DNA of 64,000 bases from Sphingobium sp. CR2-8 (lineage in GTDB: Bacteria; Pseudomonadota; Alphaproteobacteria; Sphingomonadales; Sphingomonadaceae), in NCBI RefSeq assembly GCF_035818615.1, contig NZ_JAYKZY010000002.1, positions 560,501 to 624,500 on the forward strand. The letters are read 5' to 3'. Each line of letters opens with the position of its first letter. Position 1 is the stretch's first letter. Positions 11,901 to 20,891 of the stretch are shown piece by piece. Under the pieces are notes generated by a model. That model was not told the DNA's origin. It did no database searches and worked only from the letters and a program-made list of their open reading frames with translations. The position numbers and the translations under genes are program-made.

Positions 11901-12540
11901 CTATCAGGTGGTGCAGCCCAATGGGGTGGCCGCCACGGCGACGCTCGATGTGACGATCAATGTCGGTACCGGCACGATATCGTCGCTGATGGCGATGGAG
12001 GATGCCACCTTGCGCTTTGACGATGCGGCGGCGGTCAGCGACGAACCGCATCATCTGGCGCGGTCAGCGTCCGAACCGGCGGTCGCCACGGCATCGGAGC
12101 CTGCGACGATGACCGAGCCTGCGCATGAACCCGACACGCTCGTGGCGGCGGCGGCGGACGATCCCGTGGCGACGGGCGCCGAACCGGCGGCTACGACGGT
12201 GTCCGACGCCGTGCTGGGCGAGCTGGCCTATCAGATGTTCGAAGGACAGGGCATGTTGGAGGATGTGCTGTCCGCCTATCTCGATCGCCAGCCATTGCCG
12301 GAACATGTCGATCTCACCGCAACAGCGGCGTCTGTAACGGACAGCATCGACCTGACACCTATTGATGCACCGCAGGATCCGCTAGGATATCTGTCCACAT
12401 CGGATGATATCGAAAAACATAACATAAGTAATACTCATGTGTTATAGTCAATCACTGTAACAATAGAGAACGATGAAATTCATAATCATGACAATATCAT
12501 AACAACATCTTAACATTAGTATGTTCGTAACCAATGCCAC

Positions 12541-12577
12541 CCATCCTGGTCATGACTGAAAGGTATGACCGGGATGG
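12541..12577 (+). promoter_or_regulatory. Hairpin enclosing the tolC-like start codon
   Basis: Arms 12541-12553 and 12565-12577 are complementary over 13 positions with one G-T wobble. The AAAGG ribosome site (12559-12563) lies in the loop and the ATG at 12565 opens the right arm, so translation of the secretion genes could be controlled by folding. The preceding 12448-12540 is an AT-rich stretch, unusual for this genome, with no gene. Confidence 0.5.
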
Positions 12578-13896
12578 AAAAAGGGTTCCATAGCGGCACT
12601 GGCTGTCTCCTCATGGCAGGCAGCCTGCTGATATCGTCTGCGTTTGCGCAGACCGGAGCGACGGTTGATCCCGCCGGGCCGGTTACGCTGGAGAGCGCGG
12701 CGCGCGAAGCCATCGCCTGGCACCCTGCGCTGACGCAGGCGGCAGGCGATCTCAATGCACGCGGGGAAGACGTCAACGTCGCGCGTGCCGGCTATTCGCC
12801 GCAGATCAGCGCAGGCCTGGCGACAGGCTATGACAGTCGCCTGACCGGCGACTGGCGTCCGCGCCCGCAGGTCAGCGCGTCGCAGATGATCTACGATTTC
12901 GGCAAGGTCGGCAGCGCCGTGGATGCGGCGGAGGCGGGCACGCGGGTCGGCGCTGCCGACATGCTTCTGGCGATCGATGGCCTGATCCGCGACATCGGCT
13001 ATGCGCTGATCGAGGCGCAACGCGGCGAAGCCCTGCACCAGGTGGCGTTGGAACAGCTGGAGCGTGTCCGCGCCATCAGCGATCTGGTGGACAGCCGCGT
13101 CGGCAAAGGCGCGGCGACCCGGTCCGACGGGCTACAGGCGCAGGCACGGGTGGAAGCGGTGATCGCCACCCTGTCGCAGATCGAGGCGGCGCGTCGCCGC
13201 TGGTCGAGCAATCTTGCTTATCTTCTGGGCCGGTCGGCGCCGCCGACGCAGGTCGATGCGGACGTGCCCGGGTGGCTGATGGCCGCATGTCGGCAACCCC
13301 CGCCCGATTGGGACATGGTGCCCGCAGTCATGCGGGCGGAGGCGCAGAGGGATCGCGCGGTCGCGGACCTGCGCCGCAGCAAGGCGGAGCAGAAACCGAC
13401 CATCTCCATCGGCGGCACGGGCACGATCGACGTGTCCAATCCCTTGTCCGACCGGCGCAGCGCCTATTCGCTGGGCTTCAACGTGACGAACAATGTGTTC
13501 GGCGGCGGCATCACCAAGGCGCGGGTGCGCGGCGCGGCCTATGCACTGGACGCCGCCGATGCCGCGACCGAACGCGCGCGCAACGAAACCGCCCAGCGCC
13601 TGGCCGAAGCGCAGCAGCAGATCGACAGTCTGGCCGCGCTGCGCAAGACCCTGGCATCGCGGCAGGACAATATGAACGAGACGGGCAAGCTGTATCGCCT
13701 GCAATATCTGGAGATGGGCACCCGCACCTTGGTCGACCTGCTCAACGCCGAGCAGGAGTTCCAGCAGGTCCGCTTCGAAGCGACCAACGCCACCCACGAC
13801 CTGCGGCGGCTCCAGATGGATTGCCTCTATCATTCGGGCCGCATGCGGGCGGCTTTCCGCCTGACCGGCACGGTCGTGCGCGGGGTGACGCTATGA
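12565..13896 (+). CDS. TolC-family outer-membrane protein of a type I secretion system
   Basis: The outer-membrane channel of the adhesin exporter (443 residues, the usual size for TolC/LapE-like proteins). A signal peptide ends about AFA-QT near residue 29. The body is helical with TolC-like repeat features: YSPQISAGLATGYDSR, QMIYDFGKVGSAVDAAEAG, and in the second half LGFNVTNNVFGGG and LYRLQYLEMGTRTLVDLLNAEQ, the last being the conserved second-repeat signature of the family. It begins 117 bases after the adhesin and its stop codon overlaps the start of the ABC transporter by four bases (ATGA), so it is the first gene of a coupled four-gene operon. The start codon lies in a hairpin described separately. 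Confidence 0.92.
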   Translation: MTGMEKGFHSGTGCLLMAGSLLISSAFAQTGATVDPAGPVTLESAAREAIAWHPALTQAAGDLNARGEDVNVARAGYSPQISAGLATGYDSRLTGDWRPRPQVSASQMIYDFGKVGSAVDAAEAGTRVGAADMLLAIDGLIRDIGYALIEAQRGEALHQVALEQLERVRAISDLVDSRVGKGAATRSDGLQAQARVEAVIATLSQIEAARRRWSSNLAYLLGRSAPPTQVDADVPGWLMAACRQPPPDWDMVPAVMRAEAQRDRAVADLRRSKAEQKPTISIGGTGTIDVSNPLSDRRSAYSLGFNVTNNVFGGGITKARVRGAAYALDAADAATERARNETAQRLAEAQQQIDSLAALRKTLASRQDNMNETGKLYRLQYLEMGTRTLVDLLNAEQEFQQVRFEATNATHDLRRLQMDCLYHSGRMRAAFRLTGTVVRGVTL

Positions 13897-16061
13897 ACAT
13901 GATGCCGCCGGTCCGTCCGACCGTCCGCCCGGCCGTCAGTGCGGGGACGATCGACGCCTGGCTGGAATTGCTGCAACAGGTCGCGCATCATTATGGTCTG
14001 CCCAATAGCGAACAGGGCGCCAGGCTCGCGGGTCTATGGGCCGGGATGGACGGGGAGCAGGCGAAGGTCCGCGGCATGGCGCGCGCGCTGGGTCTGTCCG
14101 TCCGGTTCAAGGTGCCCGGCGTCGGGGAGCGGCTGTCGGGATGGCGGCTGCCGATGATCGTGCGGATGAGCGACGGCGCGCTGGCGCTGGTGACGGCCAT
14201 ATCGGAGGATGGCGAGGCGACCCTGTCGCTGGCGGGCGAAGGCGGACTGCGTGCGCATATGCCGATGGCTGACATCGCGCGGGGCGCGACCCTGCTGGCG
14301 ATCGCCCGGCCGGTGCGCGCGGCACCCGATGCGCGGGTGGACCCTTATATTCATCAACATCAGGATAACTGGCTGCGGCGTATCCTTTATCAGGACGCGC
14401 GCTCTTACGGCCATGTGATGGTGGCGTCGTGCATTGCCAACGTCCTGGGCCTGTCGGGCGTCATCTTTTCCATGCAGGTCTATGACCGGGTGGTCCCGGC
14501 GGAATCCTATCCCACCCTCTATATATTGGCGCTGGGCGTGGCGTTGGCGATCGGCTTCGACTTCCTGCTGCGGCGGCTGCGGATGAACATCGTCGATGTG
14601 CTGGGCAAGCGGGCGGACCTGCGCATGTCGGACAAGGTGTTCGGCCATGCTCTGCGCGTGCGCAACCGGGCGCGACCGACTTCCACCGGCACCTTCATCG
14701 CGCAATTGCGCGACCTGGACCAAGTGCGGGAACTGCTGACCTCCACCACCGTGGCCGCGATCGCGGACCTGCCCTTCTTCCTGATCTTCCTCGTCATCCT
14801 GTGGTTCATCGGCGGGCCGCTGGTGCTGGTGCCGATCGCGGCGCTTTTCCTGCTGATCGTGCCCGGCCTGCTCGCGCAGCGACGGCTGCGCACCTATGCC
14901 ACCGCGTCGATGCGCGAATCCTCGCTGCGTAATGCGATGCTGGTGGAGGCGGTGCAGGGCATAGAGGATATCAAGGCGTTGCAGGCCGAGGAACGGTTCC
15001 AGCAGCATTGGAACCGCTACAATGCGCAAGCGGGCGAGGCGCAGTTGAAGCTACGCGGCCTGACCAACAGCCTGACGGTCTGGACGCAGAATGTGCAAAA
15101 TGGCGTCTATGCCGGGATCGTGTGCGTCGGCGCGCCGATGGTGATCGCAGGCGACATCACGACCGGCGCATTGGTCGCATCGTCCATATTGGGATCGCGG
15201 ATGATGGCGCCGATGTCGCAGGTGACGGCGCTGCTCAGCCGTTTCCAGCAATCGAAGGTCGCGATCGGCAGCCTCAACCAGATCATGGCGCTGCCGGTCG
15301 ATCGGCCCCACGCCGAACATCGTATTTCGGTAAACGCGATTGCGGGCGCGATGACGATCCATTCGGGCGTGTTCAGCTATGCCGACCCGAACAGCCCGCC
15401 CGCCCTGACCGTGCCCGAACTGGAGATCGCGGCAGGTGAGAAGATCGCGCTGCTCGGCCGCAATGGCGCTGGCAAATCGACCCTGTTACAGGCGCTGTCG
15501 GGCATGTTGCAGCCGGTGTCGGGCGAAGTGCTGGTCGACAATCTGGCGCTGGGTCATATCGACCCCAACGACCTGCGCCGCGACGTGAGTTTCCTGTCGC
15601 AGCATAGCCGCCTGTTCCACGGGACCATCCGCGAAAATCTGACACTGGGCGCGCCCGACGTGTCGAACGAGGAAATACTCTCGATGCTGGCGATGACCGG
15701 GGCCATCCAGTTCGTCCGCCGCCTGCGCGCCGGGCTGGAGCATGTCATCCTGGAAGGCGGGCAGAGCCTGTCGGGCGGGCAGATCCAGTCGTTGCTGCTG
15801 GCCCGGCTGCTGCTGCGGCATCCGCGGGTCGCGCTGCTGGACGAGCCGACCGCGGCGATGGACGAGGTATCCGAACGACACTTCATCGACGGCCTCAAGA
15901 CATGGGCGCAGGACCGGACGCTGGTGATCGCGACCCACAGGATGCGCGTGCTGGAACTGGTCGACCGGGTGATCGTGATCGACAATGGCACGATCCTGCT
16001 CGACCAGCCCAGGGATGCGGCGCTGCGCACCATGCAGGCCAATAAGGCGAGGGTGGCATGA
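13893..16061 (+). CDS. Type I secretion ABC transporter, permease/ATPase (LapB-like)
   Basis: The inner-membrane energy-coupling subunit of the adhesin exporter, 722 residues. Residues 1-140 look like a C39 peptidase-like domain without any cysteine, so it probably binds substrate and does not cut it, as in other RTX/LapB transporters. A six-helix membrane domain follows (about 170-440). The ATPase has Walker A GRNGAGKST (522-530), signature LSGGQ (626-630), Walker B VALLDEP (646-652) and the H-loop histidine at 682. The start overlaps the tolC-like gene and the stop overlaps the HlyD gene, both as ATGA, which indicates translational coupling. The adjoining adhesin is the obvious substrate. 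Confidence 0.95.
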   Translation: MNMMPPVRPTVRPAVSAGTIDAWLELLQQVAHHYGLPNSEQGARLAGLWAGMDGEQAKVRGMARALGLSVRFKVPGVGERLSGWRLPMIVRMSDGALALVTAISEDGEATLSLAGEGGLRAHMPMADIARGATLLAIARPVRAAPDARVDPYIHQHQDNWLRRILYQDARSYGHVMVASCIANVLGLSGVIFSMQVYDRVVPAESYPTLYILALGVALAIGFDFLLRRLRMNIVDVLGKRADLRMSDKVFGHALRVRNRARPTSTGTFIAQLRDLDQVRELLTSTTVAAIADLPFFLIFLVILWFIGGPLVLVPIAALFLLIVPGLLAQRRLRTYATASMRESSLRNAMLVEAVQGIEDIKALQAEERFQQHWNRYNAQAGEAQLKLRGLTNSLTVWTQNVQNGVYAGIVCVGAPMVIAGDITTGALVASSILGSRMMAPMSQVTALLSRFQQSKVAIGSLNQIMALPVDRPHAEHRISVNAIAGAMTIHSGVFSYADPNSPPALTVPELEIAAGEKIALLGRNGAGKSTLLQALSGMLQPVSGEVLVDNLALGHIDPNDLRRDVSFLSQHSRLFHGTIRENLTLGAPDVSNEEILSMLAMTGAIQFVRRLRAGLEHVILEGGQSLSGGQIQSLLLARLLLRHPRVALLDEPTAAMDEVSERHFIDGLKTWAQDRTLVIATHRMRVLELVDRVIVIDNGTILLDQPRDAALRTMQANKARVA

Positions 16062-17245
16062 ACGCGGCGGCGATGGACGACGAATGGCAGTTCGACGACG
16101 AAGGCCGCAGCCGCCTGACGGGCGCCAAGCGGCTGCTGTGGCTGGTGACGGCGCTATTCGTGGTCGCCTTCACCTGGGCCTGGTTCGCCAAATTGGATGA
16201 GGTCGCCAGCGGCAGCGGGCGCGTGGTGCCGACCAGCCGGGAACAGATTATCCAGTCGCTCGAAGGCGGCATCATGGCGAAACTGCTGGTTCGTCGGGAC
16301 GACATCGTGCAGCCGGGGCAGATATTGGCCCAGCTCGACCCCACCCAGGCGGGATCGACGGTGGATGAAAGCGCCGCCAAATATCGCGCCGCGCTGGCCA
16401 GCGCGGCGCGGTTGCGGGCGGAAGTCAGCGGGACCGCCATCGCCTTCCCCTCCGAACTGGACGATTATCCCGATCTCAAGGCCGCCGAGGCGCGGCTGTA
16501 CCAGGACCGGCGGCAGAGCCTGGCCAGTTCGGACAGACTGATCGATGAATCACTGGCGCTGATCAACAAGGAAGTCGCCATCGGCGAATCGCTGATCGCG
16601 GTCGGCGCGGCGAGCAATGTCGAAGTGCTGCGACTGAAACGGCAGCGCGCCGAACTCGCGCTCAAGAAAGCCGATCTGCGGTCCCAATATCTGGTCGAGG
16701 CGCAACAGGATCTGGCGAAGGTCAGCGAAGAGGTGGAGGCGCTGGCCCCGGTCGTGCGCGGCCGGTCCGACACGCTCCAGCGCCTGACGCTGCGGTCGCC
16801 GGTGCGGGGCGTGGTGAAGAGCATCGAGGTTTCCACCATCGGCGGCGTGGTGACGCCCAATGGCGAGATCATGCAGATCGTGCCGCTGGACGACCAGTTG
16901 CTGATCGAGGCGCGGATCGCGCCGCGCGACATCGCCTTCATTCATCCCGCCCAGCGCGCGACGGTCAAGATTACCGCCTATGACTATGCCATCTATGGCG
17001 GCCTGGAAGGCGAAGTGGCGAGCATATCGCCGGACACGATCAGGGATGAGGTGAACCCGGACGTCTATTATTACCGGGTGTTCGTGCGAACCAAATCGGT
17101 GTCGCTGGTCAACAAGGCGGGCAAACATTTCCCGATCGTGCCGGGCATGATCGCGACGGTGGACATCCACACCGGCAGCAAGACGGTGATGCAATATCTG
17201 CTGAAACCCCTGAACCGTGCCCGTGAAGGACTGCGCGAGCGATGA
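16058..17245 (+). CDS. HlyD-family type I secretion membrane-fusion protein
   Basis: The periplasmic adaptor linking the ABC transporter to the TolC-like channel, 395 residues. A single N-terminal membrane segment (about residues 26-45, ending WAWFAKLDEVASG) is followed by a lipoyl-like half motif (SLEGGIMAKLLVRRDDIVQPG), a long coiled-coil hairpin, the second lipoyl half (LRSPVRGVVKSIEV) and a beta-rich C-terminus ending PLNRAREGLRER, the typical HlyD/LapC ending. Four-base overlaps join it to the ABC gene before it and the Mur-ligase fusion after it. Confidence 0.95.
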   Translation: MNAAAMDDEWQFDDEGRSRLTGAKRLLWLVTALFVVAFTWAWFAKLDEVASGSGRVVPTSREQIIQSLEGGIMAKLLVRRDDIVQPGQILAQLDPTQAGSTVDESAAKYRAALASAARLRAEVSGTAIAFPSELDDYPDLKAAEARLYQDRRQSLASSDRLIDESLALINKEVAIGESLIAVGAASNVEVLRLKRQRAELALKKADLRSQYLVEAQQDLAKVSEEVEALAPVVRGRSDTLQRLTLRSPVRGVVKSIEVSTIGGVVTPNGEIMQIVPLDDQLLIEARIAPRDIAFIHPAQRATVKITAYDYAIYGGLEGEVASISPDTIRDEVNPDVYYYRVFVRTKSVSLVNKAGKHFPIVPGMIATVDIHTGSKTVMQYLLKPLNRAREGLRER

Positions 17246-20200
17246 ACGCGATGATCGACCAGAAACTGTCCGCGATCGCGGAAAAGGTGGCGCAGGCCCC
17301 GAGCGTGACGATCGACGGCGCGCCACGCACGATCCTGTTCCTGTCCTTCACCGACGGCACGGCGCGGGCGCGGACGATCACCTTGTCGGGCCCGGACGGG
17401 TCAAGCTGCTGGCGGTCGGCAGTGCCGATATTGATGGCGGCGGCGGATCAGTTGCGTTGGCTGCGGGTCGATTGGGTCCGCGCGGTCGAACAGAGCGACT
17501 GGCGCAGCCTGCGCCAGCGTCTGGGCGCGACCAAGCGCAACTATTTCCGGCTTGGCATAGCGCTCGACGCGCGGCTGGAACGGGCTTTCCTGGAAACGGA
17601 GATCAACGCCAACGCCATGTTCTACGGCGGCCAGGGGCATCCGACCGCCATCGTCAACGAAGGCAATATCCGCCGCTATGCCCGGCTGCGCCACTGTGCA
17701 GGCGCGATCGACTTCGGCGACGATGCGCCTGTCTGGCTCTTTTCGACCGGGGGCCTGTTCATGGGCGAGGATGGCGTCGTTCATACGATCGGCGGGCAGG
17801 GGCGCAATGCCGGGCGACGGACGGTGGATCGGCTGGACCCGGACCTGCTGCTGCGCCTGATCGATGACGGCAGCGCCTATCTGGCGTCGCAGGTGCGGGC
17901 CGATGGACGATTCCATTATGGCTGGCACCCCTGTTTCGACAGGGAGATCGCCGCCTATAACAGCCTGCGCCATGCCAGCAGCACCTATGCGATGCTGGAA
18001 AGCTGGGAGGTGACGCGCGATCCGGATCTGCTGGCCGCGATCGAGCGGGCGCTGACCTATCTGGAGCGCGTTCTCATCGCGTCGGTCGATCTGCCGAACG
18101 GGACGCCGGCGGCGTTCCTGATCGATCCGGGCAACGAGATCAAGCTGGGCGGCAATGCCGTCTGCCTGCTGGCGCTGGTCAAATATAGCGAACTGATGGC
18201 GACCGATCGCTATCGCGTGCTGCTCGATCGGCTGGCGACGGGCATCCTGTATATGCAGGACGCCGCGACCGGCCGCTTCGTCCATGTCCTTGATTATCCG
18301 ACCCTGGCGGTGAAGCAGGAATTTCGGATCATCTATTATGATGGCGAAGCGGCGTTCGGGCTGATGCGGCTATACGGCCTAACCCGCGATCCGCGCTGGA
18401 TCGCGGCGGTGACGCTGGCCTTCGACCATTTCATCGCGGCGGGCCATGCATCGGCGCACGATCATTGGCTGGGCTATTGCGCGAACGAGCTGACCCGGCA
18501 CCAGCCCAGCGAAACCTGGTATCGCTTCGGGCTGGACACTATTCGCGACTATCTCGACTTCGTGGAAAGGCGCATCACCACCTTCCCCACTTTGCTGGAA
18601 CTGATGATGGCGGCGCAGCATATGATCGCGCGCCTGGCCGCCGACCCGGACCACAGCCATCTGCTGGACAGCATCGATCTCGTCCATTTCGATCGGGCGC
18701 TGCATGCCCGCGCCCATTATCTGCTCAACGGCCATTTCTGGCCCGAACTGGCGATGTTCTTCGCCAATCCACGCCGGATCGTCGGCAGTTTCTTCATCCG
18801 CCACCATGGCTTCCGCGTGCGGATCGACGATGTCGAACATTATCTGTCGGGCCTTATCGCCTATCGTCGTCACCTGCTGGACCGTCAGGTGCAGGCCCCT
18901 GTGTCCCCGCCCGAAAGCGGCTGGACCGCGCGCAGCGTGGCGCAGGCGACCGGCGGGCGCTGGATAGCGCCGCCGCCCGCCGACTGGAGCGCGCAGGGCC
19001 TGTGCATCTTCCCGCTCAGCCAGCGCCCGGGCGATATGGTCGTCGTGCGGGGACGGGAAGGCGAGCGCGGCATCGCGCCGCGGGCGATCGACAGCGTGAA
19101 GCCGCGCGCCAGCGCCATCATCACCAGCGCGCCGGAGCGTTTCGCAGCCAGCGGCCTTCCCGTGCTGGCGGTGCAGGACAATGACGATGCGATACTGGCG
19201 CTGGGTCGATATGCGCGCGCGGCCATGACCGGCAAGCTGATCGGCGTGACCGGCAGCGCGGGCAAGACGACGATGGTCGCCATGCTGGCGCGCGCGTTGC
19301 GCCCCTGGGGTGATGTCGGCGAGACGCGCCTGAACGCGAACCTGCCCCATGGAATCGGGTGGAACCTGGCGTCCATCCCCTGGAATACGCCCCATATCGT
19401 GATGGAACTGGCGATCGGCCGCATGCGGCAGAATGCGATGCTCACCCGTCCCGATATCGCGGTTTTCACCAACATCGCCGCAGCCCATCTGGAATATCAT
19501 CATGATCTGACCACGGTCGCGCGGCGCAAGAGTGCGATTTTCCAGGGCATGGCGCCGGGCGGCGTCGCCATCCTGAATGCGGACATGCAGCAACTCGCCA
19601 GCGTCCGGGCGCTGGCGCAGGCCCGTGACCTGTCCGTCGTCACCTATGGCCTGTCGCCCGAGGCGGATTTCCGCCTGATCGATCGGCGCGAGGGTGCGAT
19701 CATGGTGCAGACGCCGGGCGGCGCGCTGCACTATCGGCTGGCGGCGCCCGGACAACATATGGTGCTCAACAGCGTCGCCGTGCTGGCGACGCTGTCCGTC
19801 CTGTCGCTGGACGCGGGCAGGGGGCTGGATGCGCTTGCCGACTTCCGTCCGCTGGCGGGGCGTGGCGAGGAACTGGCTCTGACGATCGAGGGGCGACGGC
19901 TTTGCCTGATCGACGACGCCTATAATGCCAACCCCGAATCCATGGCCGCCGCGCTGGCGCTGCTGGGCGCGCGACGGGGCAGGCGGCGCGTCGCTGTGCT
20001 GGGCGAAATGCTGGAATTGGGTCCGGAAGCGACGCGCTATCACAGCGCGCTCGAACCGCTGATCCACGCCCATGGCATCGATCGCGTCCATGTCGTGGGC
20101 AAACATTATGCACAGCTATGGGCCGGTCTGCCCAGAGCGCGTCGGGGGCTTTACGCCGATGATGTCGGGCAGTTACGCACCTGTCTCAAAGACATGATCG

Positions 20201-20295
20201 AGGATGACGATGTGCTGTTGATCAAAGGCTCGCATGGCAGCGCGGTGCATCAACTGGTCGACCAGTTGAAGGCCGATGCCCGGCAGATATCATGA
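17242..20295 (+). CDS. Fusion of an alpha-helical toroid-like domain to a MurF-like amide ligase
   Basis: A 1017-residue protein in two halves. Residues 560-1017 form a complete MurF-like ligase of normal length: UDP-substrate domain (GWTARSVAQATGG, GDMVVVRGREG), P-loop GVTGSAGKTT (668-677), ELAIGRMRQNA, FTNIAAAHLEYH, the carbamylated-lysine position K763 in RRKSAIF, DDAYNANPESM (891-901), GEMLELG and the final KGSHGS. MurF normally joins D-Ala-D-Ala to UDP-MurNAc-tripeptide. Residues 1-555 are predicted mostly helical with repeated hairpin-like segments (YNSLRHASSTYAMLESWE, YYDGEAAFGLMRLYGLTRD), resembling alpha/alpha-toroid proteins; I cannot name the family. No signal peptide is seen, so it should be cytoplasmic. 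It overlaps the HlyD gene by ATGA and so belongs to the adhesin secretion operon rather than the mur cluster. All key ligase residues are present, so it should be active; its acceptor is unknown. Modification of the adhesin is my inference. Confidence 0.85.
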   Translation: MNAMIDQKLSAIAEKVAQAPSVTIDGAPRTILFLSFTDGTARARTITLSGPDGSSCWRSAVPILMAAADQLRWLRVDWVRAVEQSDWRSLRQRLGATKRNYFRLGIALDARLERAFLETEINANAMFYGGQGHPTAIVNEGNIRRYARLRHCAGAIDFGDDAPVWLFSTGGLFMGEDGVVHTIGGQGRNAGRRTVDRLDPDLLLRLIDDGSAYLASQVRADGRFHYGWHPCFDREIAAYNSLRHASSTYAMLESWEVTRDPDLLAAIERALTYLERVLIASVDLPNGTPAAFLIDPGNEIKLGGNAVCLLALVKYSELMATDRYRVLLDRLATGILYMQDAATGRFVHVLDYPTLAVKQEFRIIYYDGEAAFGLMRLYGLTRDPRWIAAVTLAFDHFIAAGHASAHDHWLGYCANELTRHQPSETWYRFGLDTIRDYLDFVERRITTFPTLLELMMAAQHMIARLAADPDHSHLLDSIDLVHFDRALHARAHYLLNGHFWPELAMFFANPRRIVGSFFIRHHGFRVRIDDVEHYLSGLIAYRRHLLDRQVQAPVSPPESGWTARSVAQATGGRWIAPPPADWSAQGLCIFPLSQRPGDMVVVRGREGERGIAPRAIDSVKPRASAIITSAPERFAASGLPVLAVQDNDDAILALGRYARAAMTGKLIGVTGSAGKTTMVAMLARALRPWGDVGETRLNANLPHGIGWNLASIPWNTPHIVMELAIGRMRQNAMLTRPDIAVFTNIAAAHLEYHHDLTTVARRKSAIFQGMAPGGVAILNADMQQLASVRALAQARDLSVVTYGLSPEADFRLIDRREGAIMVQTPGGALHYRLAAPGQHMVLNSVAVLATLSVLSLDAGRGLDALADFRPLAGRGEELALTIEGRRLCLIDDAYNANPESMAAALALLGARRGRRRVAVLGEMLELGPEATRYHSALEPLIHAHGIDRVHVVGKHYAQLWAGLPRARRGLYADDVGQLRTCLKDMIEDDDVLLIKGSHGSAVHQLVDQLKADARQIS

Positions 20296-20408
20296 CCATT
20301 ATGAAGACGGTTCCGATCCTACGACCCGAAGAATAGGTTTGTTTTTACAATTCGTTAAGATCGGGAGGGCAGCCTTTCAGCTCTCCCCAGCAACGCAAGG
20401 ATGATGGC

Positions 20409-20891
20409 ATGGCCTCGCGCGATGGACGCAGATTGGAAGTATCGGCACAGAATTTCGCCGATCCGTCGTTGCTGTCCCTTGCCCGGCAAACGCAGCAGGC
20501 GCGGATCAATTGTTCCCAGCATTTCCCCAAGAATGTGTTCCGCGATTCCGCCTGGGACATCATGCTGGAACTGTTCATCGTGGCCGAAGAAGGGGGCAGG
20601 ATGTGCGTCAAGGACACGATGGCGATTTCCGGGGAGAGCGCGACCGGCACGATACGCCGGATCGAGGGGCTGGAGGAAGCCAAGCTGATCGTGCGACGCT
20701 ATGATCCTGTCGACCATCGCCGGATGCTGGTGGAACTGAGCGGAAAGGGCCGGGCGGCGATGGTGTCCTTCCTGCACCATCTGTTCGAAGTGGGCGAGGC
20801 CGCGTCGAAGGCCGACCAGCCGGTCAAGCCCGTGACATTCGTCCCCCTTGCCCCGCGTCGGCCCAATGACGACCTGCGCGACCGTTCCTGA
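20409..20891 (+). CDS. MarR-like winged-helix regulator
   Basis: A 160-residue protein with a winged-helix core: helix-turn-helix segment VKDTMAISGESATGTIRRIEGLEE (split here as VKDTMAISGES / ATGTIRRIEGLEE), followed by a wing with RRYDPVDHRRMLVELSGKG, which is the MarR-type pattern of D-x-R-R then L-T/S-x-x-G. The N-terminal 50 residues are likely a dimerisation helix and the last 30 a disordered tail. It is not in an obvious operon; it follows the Mur-ligase fusion after 113 bases in the same direction and may regulate that locus or act elsewhere. Target and ligand unknown. Confidence 0.75.
   Translation: MASRDGRRLEVSAQNFADPSLLSLARQTQQARINCSQHFPKNVFRDSAWDIMLELFIVAEEGGRMCVKDTMAISGESATGTIRRIEGLEEAKLIVRRYDPVDHRRMLVELSGKGRAAMVSFLHHLFEVGEAASKADQPVKPVTFVPLAPRRPNDDLRDRS

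Larger units (their letters stand above)
1691..12447 (+). pseudogene. Giant BapA-like biofilm adhesin, frameshifted at about 7228-7231
   Basis: A very large type I-secreted surface adhesin read in two frames, 1691-7249 and 7246-12447, which join after adding one base in the G run at 7228-7231. Order of parts: a BapA/Bap prefix-like domain at residues 1-115 (with [20 protein letters not shown], then [11 protein letters not shown]), a Gly/Ala-rich hydrophobic linker, a 495-residue Asp-Ala tract (139-633), about 26 Ig-like modules of about 84 residues (typical signature GTGEAGATV ... NGE ... QTDAAGN ... APD), and a C-terminal region from about 10440 with VCBS/cadherin-like segments (LVINLDGSYSYTP, GRLTVNETGHYSYTP) ending in an acidic, Ala-rich tail. 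I see no RTX nonapeptides. BapA-type proteins mediate surface attachment and cell aggregation. The secretion genes follow immediately. The frameshift is probably a sequencing artefact, so the protein is likely functional; it is typed as a pseudogene only because the given sequence is interrupted. Confidence 0.9.
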
